The notes under the pieces were generated by a model that saw only the letters and a program-made list of their open reading frames with translations, searched no databases and was not told the DNA's origin. A program made the position numbers and the translations under genes. Of a stretch of 64,000 nt of DNA, positions 63,567 to 64,000 are shown in pieces; positions within the stretch are counted from its first letter, which is position 1, and the number at the start of each line of letters is the position of its first letter. The stretch comes from Macrotis lagotis (Eukaryota > Chordata > Mammalia > Peramelemorphia > Peramelidae): assembly GCF_037893015.1 (NCBI RefSeq), contig NC_133661.1:245097503-245161502 (forward strand). Reading direction: 5' to 3'.

Positions 63567-64000
63567 TCACAGTGATGGGGCCGCTGTCTTCGAGCACGGG
63601 GGGGGCCCCGCGGCCGGGCCCCTCCCTTTCCCTTTTCCCGACTTCCCTTTGGATCGGCAGAACCTGGCTATGTGACCTGGCTTTCCACAGGAATAACAGG
63701 TCGGAACTGAAGTGGAGGGGGGCCGCTGCCTGCACTGTGCTTTGAGGTGCCCTGGCTTTCCGCACCCAAAACAGGTGGGTCTCACCTGCATACCGTGAAG
63801 GGCGGTCAGGAGGCTATCCTCCCGGTTCTCCATGGCAGTCACTAAGGCTTGAATTGAATCCTCGCTGGGCATGTCCAGCAATTTGTCAACAATTCCTTCT
63901 AATGAAGCATCGGGGGGAAGGCTGCTAATAGCTGCGATCCCTTTGGGGCAAAGACCCTCTTTAATCAATTGTCTCATAAGTAGATCAGATCCCGGGGTGT
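63567..64000 (-). CDS. gag: ERV-B gag, capsid end and nucleocapsid (partial, runs off the window)
   Basis: Open from 64000 to the stop at 63567. The first about 55 visible residues are the capsid C-terminal domain (LCPKGIAAISSLPPDASLEG, DSIQALVTAMEN). The nucleocapsid follows, with two CX2CX4HX4C zinc knuckles (CFGCGKPGHLKAQC and CYSCGKPGHIARFC) and a basic Lys/Gly-Pro tail. Two knuckles are typical of betaretroviral nucleocapsid, which packages genomic RNA. No break is seen in this part. ERV-A lacks this region entirely. Confidence 0.92.
   Translation of the reverse strand, partial: TPGSDLLMRQLIKEGLCPKGIAAISSLPPDASLEGIVDKLLDMPSEDSIQALVTAMENREDSLLTALHGMQVRPTCFGCGKPGHLKAQCRQRPPSTSVPTCYSCGKPGHIARFCRSKGKSGKGKGRGPAAGPPPCSKTAAPSL
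63602..63639 (-). promoter_or_regulatory. gag-pro -1 frameshift signal
   Basis: Minus-strand slippery heptamer G GGA AAA (63633-63639) in phase with gag codons TCG GGA AAA. A 10-nt spacer is followed by a perfect GC hairpin GGGGCCC / GGGCCCC with loop GGCCGCG (63602-63622). The protease frame is exactly the -1 frame. Confidence 0.8.

Larger units (their letters stand above)
62947..63639 (-). pseudogene. pro: ERV-B pro: protease frame (may be intact)
   Basis: About 230 codons in the -1 frame relative to gag, entered at the slippery site at 63633-63639. The N-terminal about 110 residues (VTIPVRVDYREG, RCVDLVTHTQVIFGPG, KQGQEVGKALPL) sit where betaretroviruses encode dUTPase; a shortened dUTPase-like fold is possible but unproven. 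Then comes an aspartic protease: IDTGADCSVI holds the catalytic Asp, and the C-terminal LWGRDILSQLNLTL matches the betaretroviral protease end. The frame has no internal stop, the only ERV-B frame apart from the visible gag that looks undamaged. The open frame extends upstream to 63765 within the gag overlap. Confidence 0.85.
60778..64000 (-). mobile_element. ERV-B: longer sister provirus of ERV-A, running off the window
   Basis: Read on the minus strand from 64000 it holds gag (capsid end and nucleocapsid), pro, an internally deleted pol, an env remnant, a triplicated CTE-like region, PPT and 3' LTR. Its env remnant and 3' end are nearly identical to ERV-A, with the same deletion and stops. 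gag-pro-pol is retained where ERV-A lost it. It is inserted in a half-L1 3' fragment. The 5' part and 5' LTR are beyond position 64000. Confidence 0.95.

Noticed and set aside
1..64000. Search for CRISPR arrays, bacterial operons, tRNA and rRNA genes
   Set aside because: The repeats are eukaryotic retroposons. tRNA-like A and B boxes belong to SINEs, which lack cloverleaf anticodon arms. No CRISPR-like regular spacing was seen.

Overview
The window looks like a marsupial chromosome segment, probably Australasian (inference). It is packed with tRNA-derived SINEs that keep an A box (TGGCACAGTGG type) and a B box (GTTCAAATC), plus older CORE-SINE/MIR copies. It also holds L1 3' ends with the marsupial-style ORF2 C-terminus and 3' UTR. 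No host protein-coding exon, tRNA or rRNA gene could be supported. The sequence reads as intergenic or intronic DNA, AT-rich apart from the retroviral inserts.

Layout. 1-27.8 kb: unique DNA with about 20 SINEs, several CORE-SINEs, L1 3' ends (6.1, 6.6 and 17 kb) and one probable solitary LTR (about 22.5-23.04 kb). 27,837-31,032: a complete short endogenous retrovirus (ERV-A, + strand) with two LTRs that look identical, a 6-bp target duplication, a tRNA-Phe primer site, a broken gag, an env remnant and a polypurine tract. 31-43.8 kb: SINE/L1 debris, a 5' fragment of an ORF1-only L1 derivative (35.15-36.3 kb, - strand) and a decayed pol-like segment (about 41.5-41.9 kb). 43,817-47,034: a full-length ORF1-only half-L1 (HAL1-like) element with 11-bp target duplications. 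47.1-60 kb: dense L1 (both strands) and SINE insertions, many nested with readable target duplications. 60,058-60,777: the 3' part of another half-L1. 60,778-64,000: a second, longer ERV of the same family (ERV-B, - strand) inserted there and running off the window, with 3' LTR, env remnant, integrase and RT fragments, protease and nucleocapsid.

The two ERVs are the most interesting content. They are betaretrovirus-like: Gag nucleocapsid with two Cys-His boxes, a separate protease frame, and phased -1 frameshift heptamers at both gag-pro and pro-pol. They share the same env deletion and stop codons but differ in how gag and pol are deleted. This suggests a non-autonomous family copied by helper proteins. 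Between env and the 3' LTR lies a hairpin with the motif order and folding symmetry of the constitutive transport element (CTE) of simian type D retroviruses. It is present once in ERV-A and three times in tandem in ERV-B, where two units have lost the apical hairpin. ERV-A also carries an 82-bp U3 duplication and an in-frame upstream extension of gag with a membrane-anchor-like segment.
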